A stretch of 64,000 nt of DNA from Brachionus manjavacas. Taxonomy: Eukaryota > Rotifera > Eurotatoria > Ploima > Brachionidae. The DNA lies in assembly GCA_019054805.1 (NCBI GenBank), contig JAHQIY010000003.1:4154001-4218000 (forward strand), given 5' to 3'. This document shows positions 35,501-45,595 of the stretch, in pieces. Both the position numbers and the translations under genes were made by a program. Each line of letters opens with the position of its first letter. Within the stretch, counting starts at the first letter, position 1. Under the pieces are notes generated by a model. It did not search any database. It was not told the DNA's origin and worked only from the letters and a program-made list of their open reading frames with translations.

Positions 35501-37415
35501 ATAAAGTTGAATACGCATAAGTATACCGAGAAAATTCCTTTAGATCAAAAAAATTAACTTCAGAACAGAGTCGGGTAACTAATATAACTGAGTCACAAAT
35601 TTTGAAAAAAATAACCCTTTAAAAAAAAATTGATTCCAAATTTAAAAAATTTAATGAATCTTGAACTAGTTAAAAATTTTTGAGTTTAATGGAAATGCAT
35701 CAGGTATTGAAAAAAATTCTGGTTAAAGAATTCGACAAGAATGAGAAAATAAAATTAATAGTGATAAAATTTTATTTTTTTGAGATCAGATAAAAATAAT
35801 TTAAAAATTTACTCAGATTAATTTTATAATAGCTTTTAAAATAATTTTTAATTAATTTGTTTGAATTTTTTTTGAAATATCTAGCTTAAAGCACCTTCCT
35901 TTCTTCAAAAATCGATCCTGTTTTCTTAAAGTTTTAGTTTTCTAAAACTAGTGAAAATCTTTAATTCTGAAAAATCAAATTATCAATTTTCAAAATTTTT
36001 TAAAATATTTTTATGAAATAGCATGAAGCTTTCGAAAGTTGGAATTGAATGGTTTTTCAATTATTCATCATTTTCTATTCAACTTAAAAAGCTTTAATAG
36101 TAGAAAATCAAATTCTCGTGTTCATGAAAAATAATTGATGGAAATTACTTATGTGATCATTTAATGAGGATCTTACAAATTTTTTGTTGATAAATGATTT
36201 GATAATCATTCTTTATTCCTTTTATCCTTTATTTAGTACTTTCCTTATTTGAAGAAAAATTTTTAGGTTAATTTGTTCCAAAAAATTTTGGAAAAAAAAA
36301 TTACATAGAAACAAAAATAATAAAATGCTCAATTTTTAAAAATATAATGAATTTTAATTTATTTTAAAAAAAAATTCATATGTATGCATTGGAAATAACC
36401 TAGATTAGTATTTTTTTGGATCTTAAGTGAAAATTTCCAAAAATTTTACCAGCTCTTTTTAGCTAAAAAGCATAAAACCTTGGAAGGAGGAATACAAAAG
36501 CAACTAAGATTAAAAAAAAAAGGACACAGCCTAAAAAAATAGAATTGAAATTTTACCTTATGCTAGGATCAATCTTTAAATTTGATGATTTATTTTTTTA
36601 TTAAATAAAGAGACAAATAAAATAAATTAGTTGTCAATAGTCATGAATTATGGCCACATTCTTTACAAAAACTAAAAGCTATTTTAGTAGGTTTATTAAT
36701 CAAATAAATGATTAATGTGACTTTTAAGCTTTGTATAATTGTGATATATAGTCTGAATGATTTCAGTAATTAAAGTACCTTGTTCTTTTCTAATAGAATT
36801 TTCAATTTCGATTTTTCTATTTTTTTTTTCCTTTTCTATTTCTATTTAAAACAAAAATTAAAAAATTTTTTATTTTTTCGTAAAAGCTACCTTTTTCTCT
36901 TTTTTCAATATTTTCTTTTTGTCTATTTAAAATAAAAGCTTGGTGTTTAATAAGATCTAATTCATACGACACATCATAACCTTCCTTAAATTTTCTTTGG
37001 GGCAGCTCTTTAAGTTGTGAGAGTAATTCATCAATTTTGGCGTCTATTTGCTCAAACGTTTGAAATTTTTCAATCAATTCTTTTTCTTTTTCTATTGTTT
37101 CTACTGAATTATTTTCATCATCAAAATATATTTTTGTATTCAATTTTGTATTAAATTTGACTTTTAGATCTTCCTTCTTTAAATAAAAATAGTTTTAAAA
37201 TTTATTTAATCTTAAAAGAATATTTTAATTTTTAGATATTTACTTTAGATATTTTATAATGCTTACAAAGCAAGTTTTTGTTTTCATCCACTTTGTCATT
37301 TTTTAATTTTTTTTCTCTTTTATGTTCACAATCATCAAAATCAAAGTCTTGGCATGTTAACTTTAAATTCAAAAATTATCTGATGACTTCTCATTTTAAA
37401 TAAAGTTACATTCAT
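32594..37415 (-). CDS. VWA-alpha-kinase paralogue, predicted pseudokinase
   Basis: Model: exons 37415-37410, 37360-37244, 37176-36891 and 33846-32594, all GT-AG with consistent phases, 553 residues. The first exon (ATGAAT) is the least certain. A short alternative start exon at 33929-33902 is possible. Residues 1-160 are charged, with a coiled coil. About 162-345 aligns with the VWA domain of the neighbouring kinase, but its MIDAS motif DTTGS is replaced by FHCHDST. About 345-553 aligns with an alpha-kinase domain: the catalytic lysine site FVLKE is HFFWTE (400-401), the DLQGV site is DFRTI (496-500), and TDP is TEP (510). The zinc set (H482, H538, C540, C544) is retained. A folded but inactive regulator is the likely role. 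It starts 142 bp after the stop of the active-looking kinase gene, same strand. Confidence 0.65.
34380..34830 (+). mobile_element. LINE remnant inside the long pseudokinase intron
   Basis: Plus-strand reading LIFKSMIRSIFDYSYVIYRL and IQGLKKIQKKI (about 34480-34590) is the C-terminal part of a CR1/jockey-like reverse transcriptase, with stops around it. It lies within the ~3.0 kb intron 33847-36890, antisense to the gene. Confidence 0.5.
35333..35467. repeat. imperfect ~58-bp inverted repeat (hairpin)
   Basis: Arms 35333-35391 and 35410-35467 share blocks such as GAAAAGAT, CAGATGT and CATGC with bulges, around an 18-bp loop. Located in the pseudokinase intron. It could be a miRNA-like precursor or a small foldback element. 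Confidence 0.6.
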
Positions 37416-37556
37416 CTTGAAAAAAACTGACTAAATGCAAAATTAAACAATTATTTTAAAATAATTTTTTTAAACGATTTTAATCGCTTTCAAATGTTGA
37501 GAAAAACATTGAGTTTTATTAGGATTTATTTTTAAAATCTAAAGACATAAAATAAA

Positions 37557-40500
37557 TTATCCGTTGATTTTTGTTTGTAGAGGACTGATGTTTCGGTCTG
37601 GCAAAATTTGATATTTGTGTTTAATGAGTTTTAGATGCTTACAAATGTGATTGCATTGATGAGTCTTGAAGAATCTTTTTATTCCTTTGAGAGCTAAATT
37701 TGTAGTCGAAAATCTGTCGAAGCCCTCGGGAGAGGATATTGCTGGATCCGTTAAAATGTATCTTTTTTCATCCAAGCGAACTCCTTGTAAATCATTTACA
37801 ATCAAATATTCTTTGGTAGCTTGATAACTCCAGTGAGAAAAGGCATCTTTAAAATATTTAATTTACTAAAATAATTTAACGAGCTTATTTCAGGATGACG
37901 GAATTTTGAATTGTAGAACAAACCTTAAAAACTTTAAACTTAAAAGTCTAAAATTGATTCTGTAAATTGAACCAGCTTAAACATTCGTTGCGCCACTAAA
38001 TACCGTAATAAAAATGATATTGAGTTTTTTCATTTATTAAGTAATTCTTCATTTAAAATTAAAAAAAAACTCTTTTATTTTAAATTATGATCTGAAAGCC
38101 GAAAATATAATTTGCTACAACGCCCAAAATATTAAACAAATTTTAACCTTTTTTTAGAATAAATAGAAATAAAGGCTTTATTACAATTTTCAAATTTTTT
38201 CAAGCCAGAAATTTGTCGAAAAAAAATTTACCTATAAATAAGAAAATTTCAAAAATCAAAAATCGTAAAAAAAATTAAAATTTACTGTTGTTACTTTTGT
38301 GAATAAGGTGAGATGAAAATTTTTAAGATAGAAAGATATTAAGTATTTACCTTGAAAGGAAGTCTTTTGGATAGAATTTCAAAAGATTTAAACCTAAAAA
38401 AATTGGCTGGATTTTAAGAAAATTTGGAAATCAAACAATCAGAAGCAACTGAGCTACCTAAATGAATATGAAATGTTGATTTTGAAGAAAGAGCTAGAAG
38501 AATTTTAAAAAATAGCATTCTATGATTTGTTTCCTATTTAAAGGATCATAAAGTCAAGTCGATTGTATACAATTTGTATTTTTTTGATTTAAATTTGTTA
38601 CCTTTTTAAATTTTTTTTAGTTTACTTCATTGTAAGAAACAATAGTTTAAATTTTGTTTTAAAAAAAATCAACAAGAAACATCTCAAAAAGAATTTTTAA
38701 GGATTTATGAAACTAATGGAGCATGGTAAAGAGCACATTAGTTTAAGATTTACAAGTAACAAGTCAAGTACAAATCAAGACTTTGACTTGTTTGAACTTT
38801 TTTTCCTGACTTTGCGCAATTCTAGTAAATAGGAGAAATTGGATTAATTTATGAGGCCAAGCTGACCAAAAGGGAAGCCTTGGGCAAAAGGGTTTTTAAA
38901 ATTTTGATTTCTTACCTTCCTTGATTAGCTAAAATTAAAAGCATCAAAAATTTGATACTCGTGTCCATCTGACACTAAATTTACCTTTTACGCTAAAAAG
39001 CGTGTGCATTAAAACTCCAAATTTTTTTTTAGTAAATTTTTTAATTTTAAGTTTTAATTCCATTTTAGATACAAAAAAGTTAAAGAATATATTAAAAAAT
39101 AAATAAAATGAATACCTAGAGCGCTTGAGTAAATATCTTCATTTAAACTCCCTGCGTTATTCATCCATTTCACAAATTCTCCTGCAACAAACTCTTCAAT
39201 GGTGTAATATTCTCCTGTCTCTACAATATTAATCAAGTTAACGTCAAGAAATTTGATATTCTTATCAATTTTAATGATTTCAAAAAATTTTTTTGCTAAA
39301 ACTTTTGCTATAACTTGGGTTTCTATCATTTCACTAAAAAATTTCATCGTATTATGCTCAGGATCCATCGAAGCAGTTTCCTTTAAGACAAATCTATTTT
39401 TTCCATTCAAAAGACCAGCATAAGCATATCTGATTGCGCCTTTGGCAAACGGCTTTTCAGCCAGATAAATTTCAACTTTTTCTTCAATTAACTCAATTCT
39501 TTTATCCTTGATGTCATCAACGCCACCGTTAAATCTAGCCTTATACAAAATTGCTCTATAGTGTTTCATTTTATTAGGCTTCCATGTTAAAAAACTTCGA
39601 TCAACAGCTATTTTTTTCATTTCTTTCCCTTTCATACAATGCATACTAAGAGATTTTGTTTCAGAAATGGTCGAAGAAATCGAAGATGAAACCAATTCGG
39701 ACAGATCTTCTACAGAATCTAGTCTTACAACATTTATTTTGCTACCATTTAAGCTATTTAACACTTTGTTAAACTCATCTATCATTTTTATTGTGCTTGT
39801 ATTTATTTCAGCAAAATAATAAGAAACATTTTTTTCGGTTAAATTTTTCAAAAGTTCCGTGATTGTTAGGCCTCTTGGATCACCCGATGGATAGCTGTCT
39901 TGGCATTTGATATAAAACTGTTTGCCATGACATGGCGCATCACCAATATGAAACAATACCCTACTCATATTTGACCACAATAATTTGTTCACTTCCTAAT
40001 AAATGCATTTTTTAAATCGTATTTTTATTTATTTTATAAAGTTAAAAGTTTATCTTTTCCAATGAAATTGATAAAAATTATCTATGGAATTAGTAATAAA
40101 CTGACATTTTTCTGGTGTTAACTTCTTGTGAAATTCAAAAAAAAGCTTTAATAGCTTGGGCTTCTTTCTGAGGCCTCTTTTTCCTTAAAAAAAATTTCAT
40201 CAAATTTTTCATATCATTTCAATTCGATTCATGTCAGGAGAATTTGGAAGAGACTTAATCTAGTTTTTAGGGAACTTATTTCAATTAAAAAATATACCCA
40301 GTTAACATTGTTTTTCATCAAAAATTTGTTACTGTGGGGATTTTTTTAAATGAAAAGCAATGTATACTGGGTATGTTTTACAATCTAACAGACCAAGTTT
40401 ATTACATAAATTTCGATTCTAAATTAAATTTTAATTCAATGATAAATGAAATATAAGAACGTTGTAATTCAAGGTAAATTTAATAAAAATTTTGTCAATC

Positions 40501-42228
40501 AAAAAACTGAACCTTAATTTAAAAGTCTAGTAAACTTGTATAAATCTTAAGTTAGATGCATTTTGGATAATACATTCCCATTTTTATTAAAAAATATAAC
40601 AAAATATTAAATAAAACTGAAAATTGCTTTTTTATTTACTTTTTTTTACTTTTTTTAAAGTAAAATTTATCATTTACGTAAATTAATGTAAATAAATATT
40701 AATAAATTTGTGGTATCGTTTTTAAGAAATTGCGTTCATGATTTAAATGAGCCAAAATTAAATATCTGATGACTAATCTTCTTATCACTTTTTTTAATCT
40801 TTTTACAAGTTCCCTGGAAGATTCCATATTATTAACAAAATAATAAATAACTAAAAACAATATTGAATTCTAAAATTTTTTATCTTCTTTTTTTAAATTC
40901 CCAATTAAAATACATTGAAAAATTACTTCTAGTCCTCCGAATATGTCTTCACATTCATCAGCGCCTCCGGAAGCTTTAGTGGATGAAACAAATGATCTAA
41001 AGCTATCAATATTCTCCGTAAAAGGAAAAACAGTTACACGATCAGCACCATCTGAATGATCTCTATAGCCAACAAGGGCAACTCTCAAGTCAAAATCAGT
41101 AAATTTTTTTCTAAGTTTTTCAACTATTTTATGAATGACATTCTTGGTCTCATTGATGTAAGGTAACATGCTACCAGTTGTATCAATCATAAAGCAAATA
41201 TCAACTTTTTCTGCATTAGATAAATTCTTAAAGATGGTTGCTATTTTTTTCTTCTTAATCTCCAACTCAAGCAATCGAGCTTCTAAGTGATCTATTTCCG
41301 ATTTGCTAGCTATTCGAGTAGTATCATCTCTGAACATTTCGCTTTTAAGTTTTCTGTCTAATTCTTTTACCTTTTCCTTTTCGCTTACTAAACTAGAACT
41401 CATTGTATTTATTTTCTTTATAATTTCTTCTTTTTTTGAATTTTTGTTTTTAACTTTTCCGAGTTCTTTCTCCATAAGGCTCATTTTGTCATAAAGCTCA
41501 CTAGTTTTTAAATTTGACAAATTCTTAGCATCAGTTGATGATCCTAGCTTGGATGTCATGCCTTTGTAGGCAAGTTCGGAATCTTAAAATTTAATTTTTT
41601 TTAATTATTTAATTTTTATTTATTTAATAATTACTCTTATCATCAATTGATAAAACTGCAACTAACCAATAGTGATTCAAATTCATTTGTCTTGTAAATA
41701 CTCTATTGTCATCAATTATGACATTGTCCGACTTTCTGAAAAAATAATCAATTTTTGCGCCAAATTCCTTCTCAGCTATAATTAAAAGTATATTAAATCA
41801 TTGGTATTTTAAATCATTTTTTACCTTGTCGCTTTAAAAATTTCATATTTATTGCGTTAATAAGCTTGGGGTCCCCTCCGCGATTTGTAGAAACTTTGAT
41901 TCCCTTTTTCTTATCACTGAGAGCAATTAAATTCAATTCTTTTTCCACAGAAAACAATTCTTTCAAAACATCATCATCATCAATCTCGGCATTATCATTT
42001 TTTCTGACTATTTTATCGATGAAATAGCCAAGCTTCTTTTCACCTTTTTATTAAAAAAATTAATTTTTAACTAAAAGCGAGGAGCTTATGAATAGAAATA
42101 AAAATTTGGGTGTTTTTCGCTAAACAAAAACTCTAATTCTTACCTTGAGATCTTATCTGGTATAAATTGGTAGCCTTAACTATACAAGAATTTTTCAAAT
42201 CTGACGAAAAAATTTTAGTCATAGGCAT
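37557..42228 (-). CDS. CIDE-N-like / VWA / alpha-kinase protein
   Basis: Six exons: 42228-42144, 42043-41825, 41775-41635, 41582-40914, 39991-39116 and 37846-37557. All five introns are GT-AG with matching phases; 759 residues. Residues ~3-72 and ~76-140 are two divergent CIDE-N-like (ubiquitin-fold) units sharing the pattern K(K/E)xG...I...(K/R)xDNxxIDDxxVx...L. About 157-270 is a coiled coil. The VWA domain (~273-465) has an intact MIDAS start, FMIDTTGS (DTTGS 282-286), plus HIGDAPCHG. The alpha-kinase domain (~545-740) has catalytic lysine FVLKE (K575), DLQGV (D682, Q684), TDP (D697) and the zinc set H668, H726, C728, C732, spaced as in TRPM7. A soluble Ser/Thr kinase is predicted. VWA-alpha-kinase proteins are known (for example vwkA); the N-terminal CIDE-N-like pair is the unusual part. 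Confidence 0.85.
40294..40374. repeat. 81-bp hairpin element in a kinase intron
   Basis: Arms ATACCCAGTTAACATTG and ATACCCAGTATACATTG (inverted), 25 bp each at 40294-40318 and 40350-40374. The terminal CCCAGT resembles the end of the 25907-27639 element, so this may be a minimal relative. It lies in the 923-bp intron between the VWA halves. Confidence 0.6.
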
Positions 42229-42887
42229 GGTTGAATCGGTTTATTTCAATTTTTATTTTATTTCTATTTAATAAATGAACAACTTTTGAAAAGTTAGAAT
42301 ATTTGTGATTTGAATGATTTTTTTAAAAAAATTTTTTAATAGCGTGTCTTGGAAAAATTTATCAAGATTTGAGATTGAATCTTTAAAGCACGCAATTAAC
42401 CATCTTTTTCTTAGTTTCTCTTTTTTAAAAATTTAAATAAATTCTCGAATAAACGAATAGATATTTCAATACAGTAATTTTATTTTTTTTAATTTCAAAA
42501 TTAAATTAAACTCAAAATCAATTTAAAAAATGACACAAACATTGATTATTTTATTTTTAAAAACTAAAAAAATTAATTTTTTAAAATTAGATTTTTTGTT
42601 GTTGTTTGAACCCATTGGCCTTCCTCTTTTTTTTGGGGGAACACCTAAGAACTCTGCAAAAAGTCTACAAAATTGCTACCTGTTATTCAAATGATTTAGA
42701 GTACCAAAATTGTTAATGAACATTAAGAATATTTTTAACTGAATTAAAATTATTCGCTGAATTTTGATTTTAAAATATCTATAATCCCAAAAAAATGTTA
42801 AGTTTTGCTAGGAAAATTTTGAAAAATTTCTGATCACATGTTAAAATTTCATGTCAATTTAATATTTCAGTTAAATTTAGAATAAAA
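42229..42887. promoter_or_regulatory. shared divergent promoter region
   Basis: 659 bp separate the start codon of the kinase gene (minus) from that of the CIDE-N-like adaptor (plus). No other gene lies between them, so both probably use this interval as a bidirectional promoter. No obvious TATA box or repeated operator stands out above the A/T background. A less AT-rich patch (about 42605-42660) is the only distinctive part. Confidence 0.5.
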
Positions 42888-43452
42888 ATGGCACTAATCA
42901 AACTCATATCGTCCGACAGAAAAACAATTAAATTACTCTCAGCAGATAGCCTGAAAAGTTTTTTGGTCAAAGGTATTAATTAACTTTATTTTTGATTATA
43001 ATAAATTTAAAATTTAAGCTGAACAAAAGCTAGGATATAAAGTAGAAAAGATATTACATGAAAAAGACGGTGCAGAAATATTGGATGAAAATAATTTTAG
43101 AAATTTACTCGATAACTTAAAGGAAATTACTTTAATTGCTTCAAACGATAAATTTAATTGCCAAGAAAATCAAATAGCAAATACTAAAAGCATAAAAAAT
43201 TCTGAAAAGCAGCATCAAATTCAAAATTCAGATTTAAATGAAACAGAACTGAAACAAAGTAAATTTAGATAAAATTTAATTAAATCTTAATAAAACAGGA
43301 AATTTTAAGACGAAGACGATGATGATGGAATTAAATATTTTTTCAATGAATATCAACAGGTTTTAGATTTTTTACAAAATATTAAGAATGAATTAAAACC
43401 CAAGCTTATTCAGAAAAATCAATTCTCTAAAAAATCAAATAAATTATTATGA
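42888..43452 (+). CDS. small CIDE-N-like domain protein
   Basis: Exons 42888-42972, 43019-43258 and 43310-43452, GT-AG introns of 46 and 51 bp, phases consistent; 155 residues. Residues 2-71 follow the CIDE-N pattern: ISSDRKTIKLLSADSLKSFL, KAEQKLG, then ILHEKDGAEILDENNF and LIAS, reminiscent of the DFF40/DFF45 (CAD/ICAD) N-domain with its acidic EDG-DDE strand. The tail is hydrophilic with an EDDDDG run (110-115) and no other domain. The first exon is 85 bp with phase 1, exactly as in the divergent kinase gene, which supports common origin. CIDE-N domains dimerise, so this may be a partner or inhibitor of the kinase; that is inference. Confidence 0.7.
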
Positions 43453-44569
43453 GCTTTTTAATAAAGTTTAATATCATTCAAATCCACATAATTTACTTAC
43501 ATTAATGAATATAATTTACAATATTTTTTTAGGAATGAAGCTAAATTTTTTTTAAAAATGATTTATTTCAATCTATCCAACAGAATAATTGGGGATTCGC
43601 ATAGCTGATGTTCTGATACAGAGTACAGAGCTTGCAACATCAAGTTGATCTTCTACACTGCAACTACTACCAATCGAAAAACCTTTTTTTAATTAAAGTA
43701 ATTAATAAAAAAATAAAAAAACATTTTAGTTTATAAATTAATCCGACAGCTTTCAAAAGTTTATTTGAATGTCTTTACACTTAGTTGATTATATCGGGTT
43801 TTTCAAGGGTTGTAAAAAATAAAATATCATTTATTAATCATTTACTCTTGTTAAATTAAATTGTCACTTAAATAGAGTTTGTAAATATTGTTTGATCATC
43901 CTTATTTAAAAATTTTAAAATTGGATATTTTATTATTATAATTTAAAACTTTATTAAAACTTTAAATTAGTAATGATGGTATTTTTTTAAACTTTTGGTT
44001 TACTCAAAGCTTTTTTTTTGATTAAGTTAGCTGAAGTAAAGATTCAATTTATTTTAGCGTGGTGTAATTTTCTGAGTGCAGCTATGTCTGTTGCACCATG
44101 TTGCATTTACAGAGCTTGCTTTGAACTTAAAAAATAGTTATCAAATTATTAATAATTTTGAATTTAACAAAACGTAAATTTTTTTAATTTAAATTAGAAT
44201 TTTTATTTAAAAAAAAATGTAAAAAATTAAAAAGTTGAGACAAAAAACTCCTATAATATCATTTTTCGTTAAAAATTGGTTTTAATAGACAAATTAATTA
44301 TATGAAAAGTTTTTTTTTCTGTTTAACTTTTTTGAAATTTTGAAATTACGGTGTTTCATTAAAACTCAATACTGAAGCATGTCAAAATTTGAAATATAAT
44401 TACGGAATTATTTTTAGAAATGTAAAATAGAAAAAAAAACTTGTCGTATATTTTGCTTAAATTTTAAGATAAAAAAAATTTTTCTTTCATTGAAAACTAA
44501 ATTGTTTCTTTTATATTTCCTTTTAATAGAATGATCACGCACAATTTAAAAAATCAAAATTTTTCTTCT
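43453..44569. other. intergenic with exon-like islands
   Basis: A minus-strand stretch at about 43590-43690 reads FSIGSSCSVEDQLDVASSVL after a plausible acceptor and ends in a stop. A second patch near 44080-44135 (minus) shares the word GCAAGCTCTGTA with it. Together they may be exons of an unannotated small gene, or a duplicated repeat. Nothing else is seen. Confidence 0.3.
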
Positions 44570-45595
44570 TTAAATAAACCAATGTTTTCTTGACTTCAAA
44601 GCGTTAATCTTTGTTTCATATGAAGGAAAATAATTTGCGTGCACTACAAATGGTACAAAGTTGAAAATTTTATCCATTCTTTGGTGAAAATAGTATTTTC
44701 CGTTTGCAATTGTCAGAATGTCGAATGTTGCCAATCGATTATCATTGAAATTTATCTTTTTTAAAACACCATCAAAAACAAATTGGTCCACGCTTTTTTT
44801 ATTTTGTTCCTGCATTTTGGACATCATGAAATAGAGATTTTTGGTAAAATTAGTTGGTGTACCGTAAAAAAAGCCGGTGTTATAATATGGTTGTCTGTTA
44901 CCGAAATCTTGGGCATATATCATATGCGCCTTTGAGTTTTTCATTATTAAATTCACATATTCTAGAACAGCTTTATTCAACCATACACAATCAACGTCGC
45001 TAAAAATGAATTTTTGATTAAAATCAAGTAGTTTATAAACCACGTTTGTTTTAGCTTGAGTTATTGCATAGTAATTAGTTGATAAAAAACTTGCTGGAGA
45101 TTTATCTACCGAAAGATGTATCCAGTTCTTAGGTATTGATACAACGTTATATTTGTAGCCTTTGGAAATTAGAAAATCAACAAATTCTTTGTCAAACGAA
45201 AATATAACAAATTTTTTGATATTTATTTTTTCCAAACTTAAAATCCAATTTAGAGTTAAATCCCTAAAGCCAAAATTAGAAACTGTGACAATTATCAGAT
45301 CATTAATTTTGTTTTTGTTTATTACTTTCAAAATTTGATGTTCTTCACTTAGCATTGTTGTATTCTCAGCATCTGTATATTTAGACAAATAACTATCGAG
45401 TTGAAAACACGTGTCCAAATTTTCTTTTGCATTATTTTCAAGCAAAGTTTTAAAGCTTTTTTTGGAAGAGTTATGCAAAATTGATATGCTCTTTACCAAA
45501 TAACGATAATTAATAGAAAGAGAGTCACTTTTTAAATAAACTAATGCTAAAATACAAAACAAAACAAATATGCCAACAGATATTTTTTGTTTCAT
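44570..45595 (-). CDS. type II membrane glycosyltransferase, Nucleotid_trans (GT77-like) family
   Basis: Uninterrupted 341-codon frame from ATG 45595 to TAA 44570. A short cytoplasmic MKQK is followed by a hydrophobic anchor (residues 5-22), as in Golgi type II transferases, then a ~60-residue stem. The catalytic domain has IFSDVDCVWL with the metal-binding DVD (DxD) motif near residue 195, and YNTGFFYGTPTN, typical of the Nucleotid_trans family. DQFVFDGVL comes late, and the C-terminal HANY...KHW is also characteristic. Related enzymes transfer xylose, arabinose or galactose; the donor sugar cannot be told here. Length is normal for the family. A broken paralogue fragment lies at 48490-48560. 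Confidence 0.85.
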   Translation of the reverse strand: MKQKISVGIFVLFCILALVYLKSDSLSINYRYLVKSISILHNSSKKSFKTLLENNAKENLDTCFQLDSYLSKYTDAENTTMLSEEHQILKVINKNKINDLIIVTVSNFGFRDLTLNWILSLEKINIKKFVIFSFDKEFVDFLISKGYKYNVVSIPKNWIHLSVDKSPASFLSTNYYAITQAKTNVVYKLLDFNQKFIFSDVDCVWLNKAVLEYVNLIMKNSKAHMIYAQDFGNRQPYYNTGFFYGTPTNFTKNLYFMMSKMQEQNKKSVDQFVFDGVLKKINFNDNRLATFDILTIANGKYYFHQRMDKIFNFVPFVVHANYFPSYETKINALKSRKHWFI

